From positions 1-42,580 of the forward strand of contig CALGOO010000235.1 of the NCBI GenBank assembly GCA_937960715.1: a DNA stretch of 42,580 bases, read 5' to 3'. Positions 1 to 8,445 of the stretch are shown piece by piece. The notes under the pieces are model-generated. The model was not told the DNA's origin. It saw nothing but the letters and a program-made list of their open reading frames with translations, and searched no databases. Origin of the DNA: an uncultured Candidatus Competibacteraceae bacterium. GTDB lineage: Bacteria > Pseudomonadota > Gammaproteobacteria > Competibacterales > Competibacteraceae. Position 1 is the stretch's first letter; every line of letters begins with the position of its first letter. Made by a program: the position numbers and the translations under genes.

Positions 1-15
1 GAACTGGAAGCTTTG

Positions 16-633
16 ATGGCCGGCGAACTGTTTTTTCTAGCGGGATTGCTCGGTGTGGAAATGTTCAATCTTTTCAAGAACAATCCCGCTGCCGGCCGCC
101 GCATCGAGTTTCGGGCGGGCTCCAAGCTGACCAAGGCAGTGGAAGCGACCGTTTCATTCGAGAGCGTCCACCAGAAAGTCCACGAGGAGTTCAATGACCT
201 CATCAAGCAGCAATTCTTCGTGCGATTCGTTGACCCCAGTCGGCTGGAGGCGACCAAAATAGGAAAGGGGAAATTCGGTAGAACATTGCTATTCAACCCT
301 AACGGAATCAAAACGAGCGTCGATATAGCGATCCCTCCCACCAACATTCCTCTACAAGCCGTTATTGGCGGAAGCTTTCAAGGGGGTCAAGTGGCCCTGA
401 AGGAGTTCAGCGCGGACAGCGCGAAGAAAACTTACAAGGCCACGCTGGAATACACGCTCATCGACCATTTCGGGGTGGACAATAGCGACGTCCTGCCCCC
501 GCCGCCCCACGGCTCCCCGGGACAGATCGCCTTTTGGCTCTTGCAGCACCGGCATCATCCCGGACATTATCCTTATCTCACGACGGTCATCATTGAGCGC
601 GAGGTGTCGGGGGGTCCATTTATCGTAGGCTAA
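16..633 (+). CDS. Hypothetical protein, possibly cut at its 5' end by the window
   Basis: I do not firmly recognise this protein of about 205 residues. The ATG at 16 has a GGAAG ribosome-binding-like stretch at 6-10, but the frame is also open back to base 1, so the true start may lie outside the window; an ATG at 61 is another option. It opens with a short hydrophobic stretch and then looks soluble. The C-terminal third has the motifs DHFGVDNSD, FWLLQH and YPYLTTVI. That layout recalls small C-terminal domains such as DUF3289 that are found in polymorphic-toxin or type VI contexts, but this is a memory-level resemblance and is unverified. Base composition is less GC-rich than in the genes downstream, which would fit acquired DNA. 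The next gene on the same strand is 190 bases away, so no operon is evident. Confidence 0.55.
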   Translation: MAGELFFLAGLLGVEMFNLFKNNPAAGRRIEFRAGSKLTKAVEATVSFESVHQKVHEEFNDLIKQQFFVRFVDPSRLEATKIGKGKFGRTLLFNPNGIKTSVDIAIPPTNIPLQAVIGGSFQGGQVALKEFSADSAKKTYKATLEYTLIDHFGVDNSDVLPPPPHGSPGQIAFWLLQHRHHPGHYPYLTTVIIEREVSGGPFIVG

Positions 634-659
634 TTGACTTACCTGCGGGTCCTTGACCG

Positions 660-692
660 CCCCCTTCGCTATCCTGGATAGTCCCCCTTCGC
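660..692. repeat. Small palindrome flanked by 10-bp direct repeats
   Basis: The 10-mer CCCCCTTCGC occurs at 660-669 and again at 683-692. Between them lies the palindrome CTATCC-T-GGATAG (669-681). It sits in the 190-base gap between the left-edge gene and the radical SAM gene. It resembles the other C-rich/G-rich intergenic repeats in this window, though it belongs to no family I can name. Confidence 0.5.
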
Positions 693-823
693 CTTAAAGC
701 TGTCCTCCATCCCTGCTTTTACCAGCCTGGAATCCACCTGCTTCGCCACGGCGCGACGAACGACCGATCAATGGTAAGCTGATTGCCCGGCCGGCGGACG
801 CCGGTGCTTCCGTGGAGGCTACC

Positions 824-1705
824 ATGCCGATCGACTACGACATGCCGCTCTGGCGGCCGCCTTCCGAAGCCAACAGCTTCATTTTGCAAGCAACCCTGGG
901 TTGCAGCTTCAACCGGTGCAGCTTCTGTTCGATGTACCGGGTCAAGGAGTTCGCCGTTCGGCCACTGGAGCAAGTTCGGGTCGAAATTCAAACGATGGCG
1001 CGAGCGTATCCTGGCGTGCGGCGGGTGTTTCTGGCCGACGGCGACGCGCTGGCCGCGCCGACCGAGCACCTCTCGGAAATCCTGCAAGCCCTGTCCGCCG
1101 CATTTCCCCGGCTGGAGCGCGTTTCCAGCTATGCCCTGCCCGCCAACCTGCTCAAGAAATCGGTGGACGAGTTGCGACAACTGCGGGAAGGAGGCTTGAC
1201 ACTGCTGTATTACGGCATCGAAACCGGGTCGGCCGATTTGCTCAAGCGGATCACCAAGGGGGCGACGCCGGACGCGATGGCGACCGGACTCGGCAAAGCC
1301 AAGGAGGCGGGATTAATAATCTCCGCGACGGTGATCCTCGGACTCGGTGGCCAAGCGTATTGGCGGGAACACATCGACGCCACCGCCGAACTGGTCAACC
1401 GGGTCGAACTGGATTACCTGTCCACCCTGCAACTGATGATCGATCCCTCGATCCGCGAGGAATTTCACCGCAAGTTCCGCGAACCGTTCCGGGAACAGGA
1501 CGATTATGCGCTGCTGGCGGAACAGACCCGGTTGCTCGAACGGTTGAACCCACCGAAGCCCCTGGTGTTCCGCTCCAACCACGCCTCCAACGCCCTGGCG
1601 TTGGCCGGAACCCTGCCTCAGGATCGCGAGCGACTGCTGGCGCAACTGCGCCGGGCGTTGGCCGGCGCGGCGCGGCTGCGGCCCGAGTGGTTGCGCGGAT
1701 ATTGA
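824..1705 (+). CDS. Radical SAM protein
   Basis: This 293-residue protein carries an N-terminal radical SAM cluster motif in the form CX4CX2C (Cys27, Cys32 and Cys35, in GCSFNRCSFCSMY). The aromatic residue after the last cysteine is typical of the family. A GIETGS motif further on fits the SAM-binding part of the TIM barrel. The CX4CX2C spacing is shared by a group of uncharacterised radical SAM proteins, often annotated as YgiQ-like, so the enzyme should bind a 4Fe-4S cluster and cleave S-adenosylmethionine; its substrate is unknown. I chose the ATG at 824 because GGAGG lies at 814-818, five bases upstream; a GTG at 812 in the same frame has no such site. The last codons (RPEWLRGY) are echoed by a 27-base near-copy at 9936-9962. 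It appears monocistronic. Confidence 0.85.
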   Translation: MPIDYDMPLWRPPSEANSFILQATLGCSFNRCSFCSMYRVKEFAVRPLEQVRVEIQTMARAYPGVRRVFLADGDALAAPTEHLSEILQALSAAFPRLERVSSYALPANLLKKSVDELRQLREGGLTLLYYGIETGSADLLKRITKGATPDAMATGLGKAKEAGLIISATVILGLGGQAYWREHIDATAELVNRVELDYLSTLQLMIDPSIREEFHRKFREPFREQDDYALLAEQTRLLERLNPPKPLVFRSNHASNALALAGTLPQDRERLLAQLRRALAGAARLRPEWLRGY

Positions 1706-1964
1706 GGGCAGAACTTGCGCCATTGCTTACAAATTAAGTTATTTTGTTGATCTTAAAGGATAAAATTGGAAAGTTTGGCGGTTGTTGGAGGATGTTCGCG
1801 GGGCGTTTTTTTGCGGGTTCGTTTGAGGATGCCCAATCACCAAACCCACCGTCACCGGCAAGGTCAACAGCCGGGCGCGCAACCCTAAGCCCATAGCGCG
1901 ATTGCCCTGCCTGGGGCCACTCGCCGCCTGAAAAGTTTTCGAATTGTTGTTAAAATGAACAGCC

Positions 1965-2795
1965 ATGAAACTGAATTTCACCAAGATGCACGGACTCGGC
2001 AACGATTTCGTGGTGATCGACGGCATCAACCAGACCGTGGCGCTGGATTCGGCCCGAATTCGCCGGCTGGCCGACCGCCATTTCGGCATTGGCTGCGACC
2101 AGGTACTGCTGGTGGAGGCGCCCGACCGGCCGGAGGCCGATTTTCGCTACCGCATCTTCAACGCCGACGGCGGCGAGGTGGAGCAGTGCGGCAACGGCGC
2201 CCGCTGCTTCGCCCGTTTCGTCCGCGACCATCACCTGACCGACAAGGACGATCTGCGCGTGATGACCGCCGCGGGTCCGCTACGGTTGCGACTCCTGCCG
2301 GAAGGGCAGGTGGCGGTGGACATGGGCCAGCCCCGGCTTGAGCCCGCCGCCGCGCCCTTCTTCGCCACCGAGCGCGCCGCCCGCTATCCCATCGCCGCCG
2401 ATGGCGTCGAGTTGGAGATCGGTGTCGTCTCGATGGGCAATCCCCACGCGGTGCTGAGGGTGGACAACGTGGACCACGCGCCAGTCGCCCATCTGGGGCC
2501 GCTGCTGGAGCGGCACGGCCGGTTTCCCCAGCGTACCAACGTCGGTTTCATGCAGATCGTCGCGCCGGATCATGTCCGGCTGCGGGTGTTCGAGCGGGGA
2601 ACCGGCGAGACCCTGGCCTGCGGCAGCGGCGCCTGCGCGGCGGTGGTGGTCGGCCGGCTGTGGGGACTGCTATGGCCGAACGTCCAGGTCGAATTGCCGG
2701 GCGGCGAGCTGAGCGTTCACTGGGCCGGCGAGGGGGAGTCGGTGACCCTGACCGGGCCGGCGACGACGGTGTTCGAAGGGTGGATCGAACTATGA
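1965..2795 (+). CDS. dapF: Diaminopimelate epimerase
   Basis: DapF interconverts LL- and meso-diaminopimelate in the cytoplasm, a late step of lysine and peptidoglycan-precursor synthesis. The protein has 276 residues, the usual family length. It starts with the family signature MKLNFTKMHGLGNDFVVID. Both catalytic cysteines are present: Cys75 in EQCGNGARC and Cys219 in LACGSGACA; these act as the acid/base pair of this cofactor-independent epimerase. The stop codon overlaps the ATG of the DUF484 gene (ATGA at 2792-2795), so the two are translationally coupled. dapF-DUF484 is the gammaproteobacterial arrangement, but xerC, which often follows, is absent here. Confidence 0.97.
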   Translation: MKLNFTKMHGLGNDFVVIDGINQTVALDSARIRRLADRHFGIGCDQVLLVEAPDRPEADFRYRIFNADGGEVEQCGNGARCFARFVRDHHLTDKDDLRVMTAAGPLRLRLLPEGQVAVDMGQPRLEPAAAPFFATERAARYPIAADGVELEIGVVSMGNPHAVLRVDNVDHAPVAHLGPLLERHGRFPQRTNVGFMQIVAPDHVRLRVFERGTGETLACGSGACAAVVVGRLWGLLWPNVQVELPGGELSVHWAGEGESVTLTGPATTVFEGWIEL

Positions 2796-3520
2796 GCGAA
2801 GAAGGCGAAACGTCCGATCCCGATCCGGTGGTGGCGGATTACCTGCGCGACCATCCGGATTTCTTCGTTCGTCACCCCGAGTTGGCGGAGAGCCTGCGCG
2901 TTCCACATCCCTGTCGGCCGGCGGTGTCGCTGCTGGAGTATCAAAACCGCCTGTTGCGGGAGCATTGTCAGCGGTTGCGCGACAAGTTGGTGGATCTGGT
3001 CGCCATCGCCCGCGACAACGACCGGCTGGCGGAACGGGTGCAACGGCTGGCGTTGGGTTTGCTGGACGCGCGGGGTGGGCTGGACGAACTTCTGCATGGA
3101 ATCAAGGCGATCCTGCGCGATGAGTTCAAGGCCGACTGTATCGCCCTGTGCCTGGCGATGCCGCCCACCCTCGGGTTGAGCGCGGTGGAGGAGTTTCTGC
3201 GGCCGGATGTGGTCAGTCTGTTCGACGAGGTGTTTCGCGCCGGTCGACCACAATGTGGCCGCTTGAGCGCCGAACAGGCCATCGCCCTGTTCGGCGATGG
3301 CGCCTGTCTGGCCGTGTCGGCGGCGCTGACGCCGTTGGGTAGCAGCGAGTGGCGCGGGTTGCTGGCGGTGGGCAGCGGCGATCCCCAGCGGTTTCATCCG
3401 GGCATGGGCACGCTGTTCTTGGAGCGGATCGGCGAGTTGATCACCCAAACGCTGCAAGCCCGGCTGGTGACCGGCGGGTGGCGGCGACTGTCCGATCCTC
3501 CCTCGGCGCGCGGGCGTTGA
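2792..3520 (+). CDS. DUF484 family protein
   Basis: This 242-residue protein matches the DUF484 (YigA) family that follows dapF in many gammaproteobacteria. The N-terminal signature VADYLRDHPDFFVRHPEL is followed by a helical, probably coiled-coil stretch of arginine-rich heptads (residues about 50-85). The rest has the look of a GAF-like sensory fold. The function is not established; its position next to dapF and often xerC has not revealed a role. Start chosen at the ATG that overlaps the dapF stop by four bases; a longer frame upstream runs inside dapF and is rejected. It ends one base before the stop of the convergent engB gene, with no room for a separate terminator. Confidence 0.88.
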   Translation: MSEEGETSDPDPVVADYLRDHPDFFVRHPELAESLRVPHPCRPAVSLLEYQNRLLREHCQRLRDKLVDLVAIARDNDRLAERVQRLALGLLDARGGLDELLHGIKAILRDEFKADCIALCLAMPPTLGLSAVEEFLRPDVVSLFDEVFRAGRPQCGRLSAEQAIALFGDGACLAVSAALTPLGSSEWRGLLAVGSGDPQRFHPGMGTLFLERIGELITQTLQARLVTGGWRRLSDPPSARGR

Positions 3521-3521
3521 A

Positions 3522-4163
3522 TCAATAACCCAGCCATTCGTCCAGTCGGGCAAGGGCCTCGTTCATGCCCAGCCCGGCCGGGGTCGAGAATAGTTGCGCG
3601 CTGGCGCCCGGATAGTCGGTTTCCAGCATCTTCCACACCTGTTGCAACGCCGCCCGCGCCGCGCCGCGCCCGAGCTTGTCGGCCTTGGTCAGCAGCACAT
3701 GGGCGGGAAGCGAGCGGTGAGCGCAGCCATCCAGCAACTGACGGTCCAGCGCGGTGAGCGGATGGCGGATATCCATCAGCAGCATCAGGCCACGCAGGGC
3801 GCGGCGCTCGCGCAGGTAACGCCCCAGTAGCGCCTGCCAATGCCGGCGGATCGCGTCCGGCACCTGGGCATAGCCGTAGCCGGGCAGATCCACCAAATAG
3901 CGTCCCGGTTCCACCTGGAAGAAATTGAGTAACTGGGTTCGACCGGGCGTTTTGCTGACTCGGGCCAGTTGCCGCTGGCCGGCCAGTGCGTTGAGGGCGC
4001 TGGATTTGCCGGCGTTGGAGCGGCCGGCGAAAGCGACTTCCCGGCCGGTATCGGGCGGCAATTGCGCCAGCGAGTTGACGCTGTTGAAAAAACAGGTGGC
4101 CCGGTAACGAAGGGCGGCCGTGGTGACCACGGGGATTGGGGTAGGGTTATTAGGGTTTTTCAT
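3522..4163 (-). CDS. engB: Ribosome-biogenesis GTPase EngB/YsxC
   Basis: EngB (YihA/YsxC) is a TRAFAC GTPase needed for assembly of the large ribosomal subunit. From the ATG at 4163 the protein has 213 residues, normal for the family. The P-loop GRSNAGKSS is at residues 47-55, the G3 motif DLPGYG at 92-97 and the G4 motif TKAD at 159-162; the conserved switch segment KTPGRTQLLNFF is also there. A longer frame extends 22 codons upstream but lacks family similarity, and MKNPNNPTPI is a better start. The gene is divergent from the cytochrome c4 gene and convergent with the DUF484 gene. Confidence 0.95.
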   Translation of the reverse strand: MKNPNNPTPIPVVTTAALRYRATCFFNSVNSLAQLPPDTGREVAFAGRSNAGKSSALNALAGQRQLARVSKTPGRTQLLNFFQVEPGRYLVDLPGYGYAQVPDAIRRHWQALLGRYLRERRALRGLMLLMDIRHPLTALDRQLLDGCAHRSLPAHVLLTKADKLGRGAARAALQQVWKMLETDYPGASAQLFSTPAGLGMNEALARLDEWLGY

Positions 4164-4191
4164 TGAACTTAAAGGCCAAAACTGATATATA
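4163..4191 (+). promoter_or_regulatory. Candidate sigma-70 promoter for the cytochrome c4 gene
   Basis: TTGAAC (4163-4168) and TATATA (4186-4191) are separated by exactly 17 bases and lie in a local AT-rich pocket of GC-rich DNA. A transcript from here would have a leader of about 150 bases before the cytochrome c4 ATG at 4348. The -35 box overlaps the engB start codon, so expression of the two divergent genes may interfere. Confidence 0.45.
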
Positions 4192-4347
4192 AAACCGCCG
4201 CTTTCACGCAGTGGAGCCAACCACAACAAGCATGGGTTCCACCGTGACCAAGCGCGGCTCGTCCGTCGGTTCGCGCTATTTCTCGATTCGCGCCGGCGGC
4301 AGGTCGCCTGAACCGAATATCGTCAATCGTACAGGAGCCTTCCAAAA

Positions 4348-4956
4348 ATGAAAAAACTCGTTGTGATCGCCGCGACGTGCGCATTGCTCGGTTCCGCGAC
4401 CGCCGCACTGGCCGCTGGCGACCCCACCGCCGGCAAAACCAAGTCCGTCACCTGCGCGGCTTGCCACAGCGCGGACGGCAACAGCGCCGTGGCCCAATAT
4501 CCCAAGCTGGCGGGGCAAAGCGCCGATTATCTGCTCAAGCAGCTTCAGGAATACAAGAGCGGCGCCCGCGTCAACCCGATCATGGCTGGCATGGTCGCGC
4601 CGCTGAGTCCACAGGACATGGAGGACCTGGCCGCCTTTTACGCCTCGCAACAGATCGCGCGCGGCGCGGCCGACCAGGCCCTGGCTCCGGTGGGTGAGGC
4701 CGTCTTCCGCGGCGGCAACCTGACCAGCGGCGTCTCGGCTTGCGCGGCTTGCCACGGCGCCACCGGGGCCGGCAATCCGGCCGCCAAGTTCCCGGCGATA
4801 GCTGGCCAGCACGCGGAGTACGTCGAGGCCCAGTTGAAGGCCTTCCGCGCCATGGAACGCGCCAACGACGCCGGCCAGATGATGCGCGCCATCGCCGCCA
4901 AAATGACCGACCCGGAGATCAAGGCGGTGGCATCCTACGTTCAGGGCTTGCAATAA
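4348..4956 (+). CDS. Diheme cytochrome c4
   Basis: A periplasmic diheme electron carrier of 202 residues. Residues 1-22 form a Sec signal peptide (lysines at 2-3, hydrophobic core, AxA cleavage site at LAA). Two CXXCH heme-attachment sites, both CAACH, lie at residues 36-40 and 132-136 in two homologous halves, each with the YPKLAGQ- or FPAIAGQ-type motif typical of c4. Methionines in NPIMAGM and GQMMRA are the likely axial ligands. In this family electrons usually pass from the bc1 complex to terminal oxidases. GGAG about ten bases upstream supports the ATG. A strong terminator follows at 5000-5026, so it is probably transcribed alone although the cytochrome c maturation genes lie just downstream. 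Confidence 0.93.
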   Translation: MKKLVVIAATCALLGSATAALAAGDPTAGKTKSVTCAACHSADGNSAVAQYPKLAGQSADYLLKQLQEYKSGARVNPIMAGMVAPLSPQDMEDLAAFYASQQIARGAADQALAPVGEAVFRGGNLTSGVSACAACHGATGAGNPAAKFPAIAGQHAEYVEAQLKAFRAMERANDAGQMMRAIAAKMTDPEIKAVASYVQGLQ

Positions 4957-4999
4957 GAACCCGGTCGAACCGGACTGAATGCCCCTGACGGGGCCCTGG

Positions 5000-5026
5000 G
5001 GGTGGCCGATCGGGCCACCCTTTTTT
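5000..5026 (+). terminator. Rho-independent terminator of the cytochrome c4 gene
   Basis: A perfect 8-bp stem GGGTGGCC (5000-5007) / GGCCACCC (5013-5020) with a five-base loop is followed directly by six T residues (5021-5026). It lies 44 bases after the cytochrome c4 stop codon. Confidence 0.92.
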
Positions 5027-5145
5027 GTGCCCGGCGCGCCTCCGGGCAGTGAACGGATTCCAACGAGCCGAGTCATAAAGACCGTTTGCCCCTTCGCCAC
5101 CGGTCTCCCAGCCATCCCCGACCCACTGTTCCCCGACCTACTGTC

Positions 5146-7173
5146 GTGAGTGACGCCGCCACCGCGCGCAAACCCTCCCAACGCCGTACCTTGGGCTGGG
5201 TGTTGCTGGAATTTCTCGGTTCGATGAACCTGGCCATCACCTTGCTGGTGGTGGTGGCCATCGCCTCGATCATCGGTACGGTACTGCAGCAGAACCAACC
5301 CTATCCAGACTATGTGCTCAAGTTCGGGCCGTTCTGGTTCGAGGCGTTCGACCGCCTGGGCCTGTACGATGTGTATGGCGCCCTGTGGTTCATCGCCATC
5401 CTGGGATTCCTCGTTCTCTCCACCGGCGTTTGTCTGTATCGCCAGATTCCCGGCATGGTGCGGGAGATGGTCCGGTTTCGCACCCAGGTTCGGTTGGAAT
5501 CGCTGCGCGGGTTTCACCAGCGCGCCGAGTGGCGGTTGCCGGAGCGAGTTCCCCCCGGTGTGCTCGCGGAAGTCACCAGCGTGTTTCGCGTTCGTGGTTA
5601 CCGCTGGCGGATCCAGGACCATGGTGACCATCAGGTAGCTGCGGCGATGAAGGGCGGCTACCAACGGCTGGGATATTTGTTTACCCACGCGGCGGTGGTG
5701 GTGATCGGAATCGGCGGTCTGCTGGATGGCAACCTGTGGCTGAAATTGAAGGAATGGCGCGGCGAGATCGCGGTCGAGACACGGGACCTGGCCGCCCGCG
5801 ACGTACCACCGCTCAGTCGGCTGGCGCCCGGCGCGACGCCGTCGTTTCGCGGCAATATCATGTTGCCCGAGGGCAGCGCCGCCAGTTTCGTCTTCTTGCG
5901 GTTGCGCGATGGATTTCTGATCCAGGAACTCCCATTCGCCATCGAGCTCAAGGAGTTCCAGGTCGAGTACCACGCCACCGGCCAGCCCAAATCCTTCATC
6001 AGCCAGGTGCGCATCCACGATCGGGAACATCTGGGCGACCGGCCACTGGACGCGACCATTCGGGTCAATCATCCGCTGATCTATCGCGATTACGCCATCT
6101 ATCAATCCGATTTCGGCGACGGTGGTTCCAAGCTGGAGTTGCGGCTTTGGCCGCTGACCAGCGACCGACTGGAGCCACTTGATGTCCGGGGCGAGGTAGG
6201 CGGCGCGCTCAAGGTGGCGGGACCCGCCGGACCGCTCGGTTTGGAGCTGGCCGAGTTTCGGCTGTTCAATCTGTTGCCGGAACCTGGCGCCAAGTCTGGC
6301 GACCGCAAGTTCCGCAATTTCGGCCCCAGCGTCGGGTTCAAGGTGCGCGACGCCGCCGGCGAGGCGCGCGAATACCTGAACTACATGGCGCCGGTTCAAT
6401 TGGAGGGCCGTTGGTTTTTCGTCAGCGGCGTCCGCGCCCGGCCGGGCGCGGAGTTCGCCTATCTGCACATCCCGGCCGATCTGAACAATAGCCCCGAACG
6501 CTTTTTGCGCTTCAACGCCCGACTGCGCGACGAGGGGGGATTGCGCGCACTGCTGGCGCGTACGCCGACTTCAACCGAGAATCCCGATTTCCAGCGCGAT
6601 CTCAATCAGGTGCGCCTGAACCTGGTCGAGCTGTTCATCCAGGGTGGTTTCGCGGCGGTGACGGAGCGCGCCCGCGCGGTGGTGCCCGCCGACCGGCTTC
6701 AGGAGGCGACGAAGCTGTATCTGGAGATTCTGCGCGATACCCTGGCGGAAGTGTTCATCGAGGTGTTGCGGGCGGAGGGGGTCAATCTGGAACAGGGAGT
6801 GGGCGAGCGCGAGGATGCGTTTTTCAACGACGCCTTGTCGGCCCTGGCCACGCTACCCGTCTACGGTTCGCCGCTTTATCCGCAACTGACCGGATTCCAG
6901 CAAGTGGAAGCCTCCGGCTTGCAGGTAGCGCGCAGCGGCGCGACTGGCGTGGTCTACACCGGCTTTGCGTTTCTGAGCATCGGCGTTTTCCTCCTGTTTT
7001 ATACTTCGCACCGCCGGTTGTGGGCCTGGATCGCGGCCGAGGAGGGCGGCTCGCGCTTGATCCTGGCCGGGGCGGGCAACCGTCGCCAGGCGGAATTCGC
7101 CCGCGAGTTCGCCGGGCTGGAAGCGGTCCTGGCGCGGCGACTGGGAACTCCGGAGCCGCGCGCCGACAATTGA
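5146..7173 (+). CDS. resB: ResB/Ccs1 cytochrome c biogenesis protein
   Basis: ResB is half of the System II heme-ligation complex: with CcsA it carries heme across the inner membrane and attaches it to apocytochromes c. The protein starts with the family segment LEFLGSMNLAITLLVVVAIA. Four membrane segments are visible: about residues 22-45 and 75-95, one near LGYLFTHAAVVVIGIGGLL, and one near the C terminus (YTGFAFLSIGVFLLFYTS). The large periplasmic domain between the third and fourth is typical. The GTG at 5146 gives 675 residues; a TTG at 5086 would add a proline/arginine-rich lead of 20 residues without family character. Neither start has a clear Shine-Dalgarno sequence. ccsA follows 41 bases later, so the two form one transcription unit. 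Confidence 0.92.
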   Translation: MSDAATARKPSQRRTLGWVLLEFLGSMNLAITLLVVVAIASIIGTVLQQNQPYPDYVLKFGPFWFEAFDRLGLYDVYGALWFIAILGFLVLSTGVCLYRQIPGMVREMVRFRTQVRLESLRGFHQRAEWRLPERVPPGVLAEVTSVFRVRGYRWRIQDHGDHQVAAAMKGGYQRLGYLFTHAAVVVIGIGGLLDGNLWLKLKEWRGEIAVETRDLAARDVPPLSRLAPGATPSFRGNIMLPEGSAASFVFLRLRDGFLIQELPFAIELKEFQVEYHATGQPKSFISQVRIHDREHLGDRPLDATIRVNHPLIYRDYAIYQSDFGDGGSKLELRLWPLTSDRLEPLDVRGEVGGALKVAGPAGPLGLELAEFRLFNLLPEPGAKSGDRKFRNFGPSVGFKVRDAAGEAREYLNYMAPVQLEGRWFFVSGVRARPGAEFAYLHIPADLNNSPERFLRFNARLRDEGGLRALLARTPTSTENPDFQRDLNQVRLNLVELFIQGGFAAVTERARAVVPADRLQEATKLYLEILRDTLAEVFIEVLRAEGVNLEQGVGEREDAFFNDALSALATLPVYGSPLYPQLTGFQQVEASGLQVARSGATGVVYTGFAFLSIGVFLLFYTSHRRLWAWIAAEEGGSRLILAGAGNRRQAEFAREFAGLEAVLARRLGTPEPRADN

Positions 7174-7214
7174 ATTTTCCTGGTCAACAATGCGTTGAGA
7201 GAGGCCAATCGGTC

Positions 7215-8393
7215 ATGGCGGTAACGCGCGAAGCGATGCTTGAGCACTGGGAACAGCCGGCTTTTTGGCGACGGCTGACGGTTTGGGACGCGCTCTGGGC
7301 GCTGCTGGTCATCGGAGGAACCGGCTATGCCTGGTGGTTTTACCAGACCCAGATGGACGGCTACGAGGTCGCCATCCTGTTCGGTAGCGCCTTGGCGCTG
7401 ATCGCCTGGGGGCTGTACTGGAAGCCGGCGCGGCTGTTCGCCCTGGCGGTGGCGCTGCTGACGCTGCTGGCGCTGTGGCGGTATGGAACCGACTACGAGG
7501 CGCGCAAGAGCGTTTTCCTGCTCAAGTATTTCCTGGAAAGCCAGGCCGCGTTCATGTGGATGAGCGCGTTGTACGTCCTGGCGACCGTCGTCTATTTCGC
7601 CGCCCTGTTCAGCCGCTCCACGTTCGTCGGCCAGACCGCGACCGCCTTGACCTGGAGCGCGACCGTGCTGGGGATGACTGGTCTGCTGACGCGCTGGCGC
7701 GAGTCCTATCTGTTGGGCGCCGACATCGGCCACATTCCGGTCAGCAATCTTTATGAAGTGTTCATCCTGTTCGCGTTGATCACCGCGCTGTTGTACCTGT
7801 TTTACGAGGACCGGCATCGCACCCGCGCCATGGGCGGCTTCGCCCTGCTGGCGATCAGCGGAGCGGTCGCTTTTCTGTTGTGGTACACCTTCGACCGCGA
7901 GGCCCACCACATCCAGCCGCTGATTCCGGCCCTGCAAAGCTATTGGATGAAGATTCACGTGCCGGCCAACTTCATTGGTTACGGCGCTTTCGCCCTGGCG
8001 GCGATGCTGGGGGTGGCGTATCTGTTGCGCCAGCGCGCCGAGATCCGCCGCCCCGATGGCGTCCTGGCCACGGTATTACCGGCGAGGGAACTGCTGGACG
8101 ATGTGATGTACAAAGCCATCGCCCTGGGTTTCGCCGCCTTCACCATCGCGACGATCCTTGGCGCGCTGTGGGCGGCGGAAGCGTGGGGCGGCTACTGGTC
8201 CTGGGATCCCAAGGAAACCTGGGCGTTGATCGTCTGGCTGAACTACGCCGCCTGGCTGCACCTGCGCCTGACCAAGGGCTGGCGCGGCGCGCCGATGGCG
8301 TGGTGGGCGATCATCGGCCTGTTCGTCACCCTGTTCGCCTTTTTGGGCGTGAACATGTTCCTGTCCGGGCTACACTCCTACGGTACGCTCTAG
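7215..8393 (+). CDS. ccsA: CcsA/ResC cytochrome c assembly protein
   Basis: CcsA is the heme-handling partner of ResB in System II cytochrome c maturation. The 392-residue protein has many hydrophobic segments. It carries the tryptophan-rich heme-handling WWD motif (WGGYWSWDPKETW, residues 324-336) between conserved histidines, and ends in the family motif GVNMFLSGLHSYG. Start at the ATG of MAVTREAML, which follows GAGAGAGG-like purines; a longer frame upstream overlaps resB and is rejected. The order resB-ccsA-dsbA groups heme ligation with a thiol oxidoreductase, which fits the need to manage the CXXCH thiols of the substrate. Confidence 0.94.
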   Translation: MAVTREAMLEHWEQPAFWRRLTVWDALWALLVIGGTGYAWWFYQTQMDGYEVAILFGSALALIAWGLYWKPARLFALAVALLTLLALWRYGTDYEARKSVFLLKYFLESQAAFMWMSALYVLATVVYFAALFSRSTFVGQTATALTWSATVLGMTGLLTRWRESYLLGADIGHIPVSNLYEVFILFALITALLYLFYEDRHRTRAMGGFALLAISGAVAFLLWYTFDREAHHIQPLIPALQSYWMKIHVPANFIGYGAFALAAMLGVAYLLRQRAEIRRPDGVLATVLPARELLDDVMYKAIALGFAAFTIATILGALWAAEAWGGYWSWDPKETWALIVWLNYAAWLHLRLTKGWRGAPMAWWAIIGLFVTLFAFLGVNMFLSGLHSYGTL

Positions 8394-8445
8394 GCCGATC
8401 CGCCGCGCCCGGTTTTCACCACCCGAACCCGAGGATTCCATTGCC

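Noticed and set aside
4276..6468. A 730-codon open frame on the minus strand
   Set aside because: It is antisense to cytochrome c4 and resB, low in complexity and rich in His/Gln/Arg/Gly, as expected of GC-rich shadow frames.
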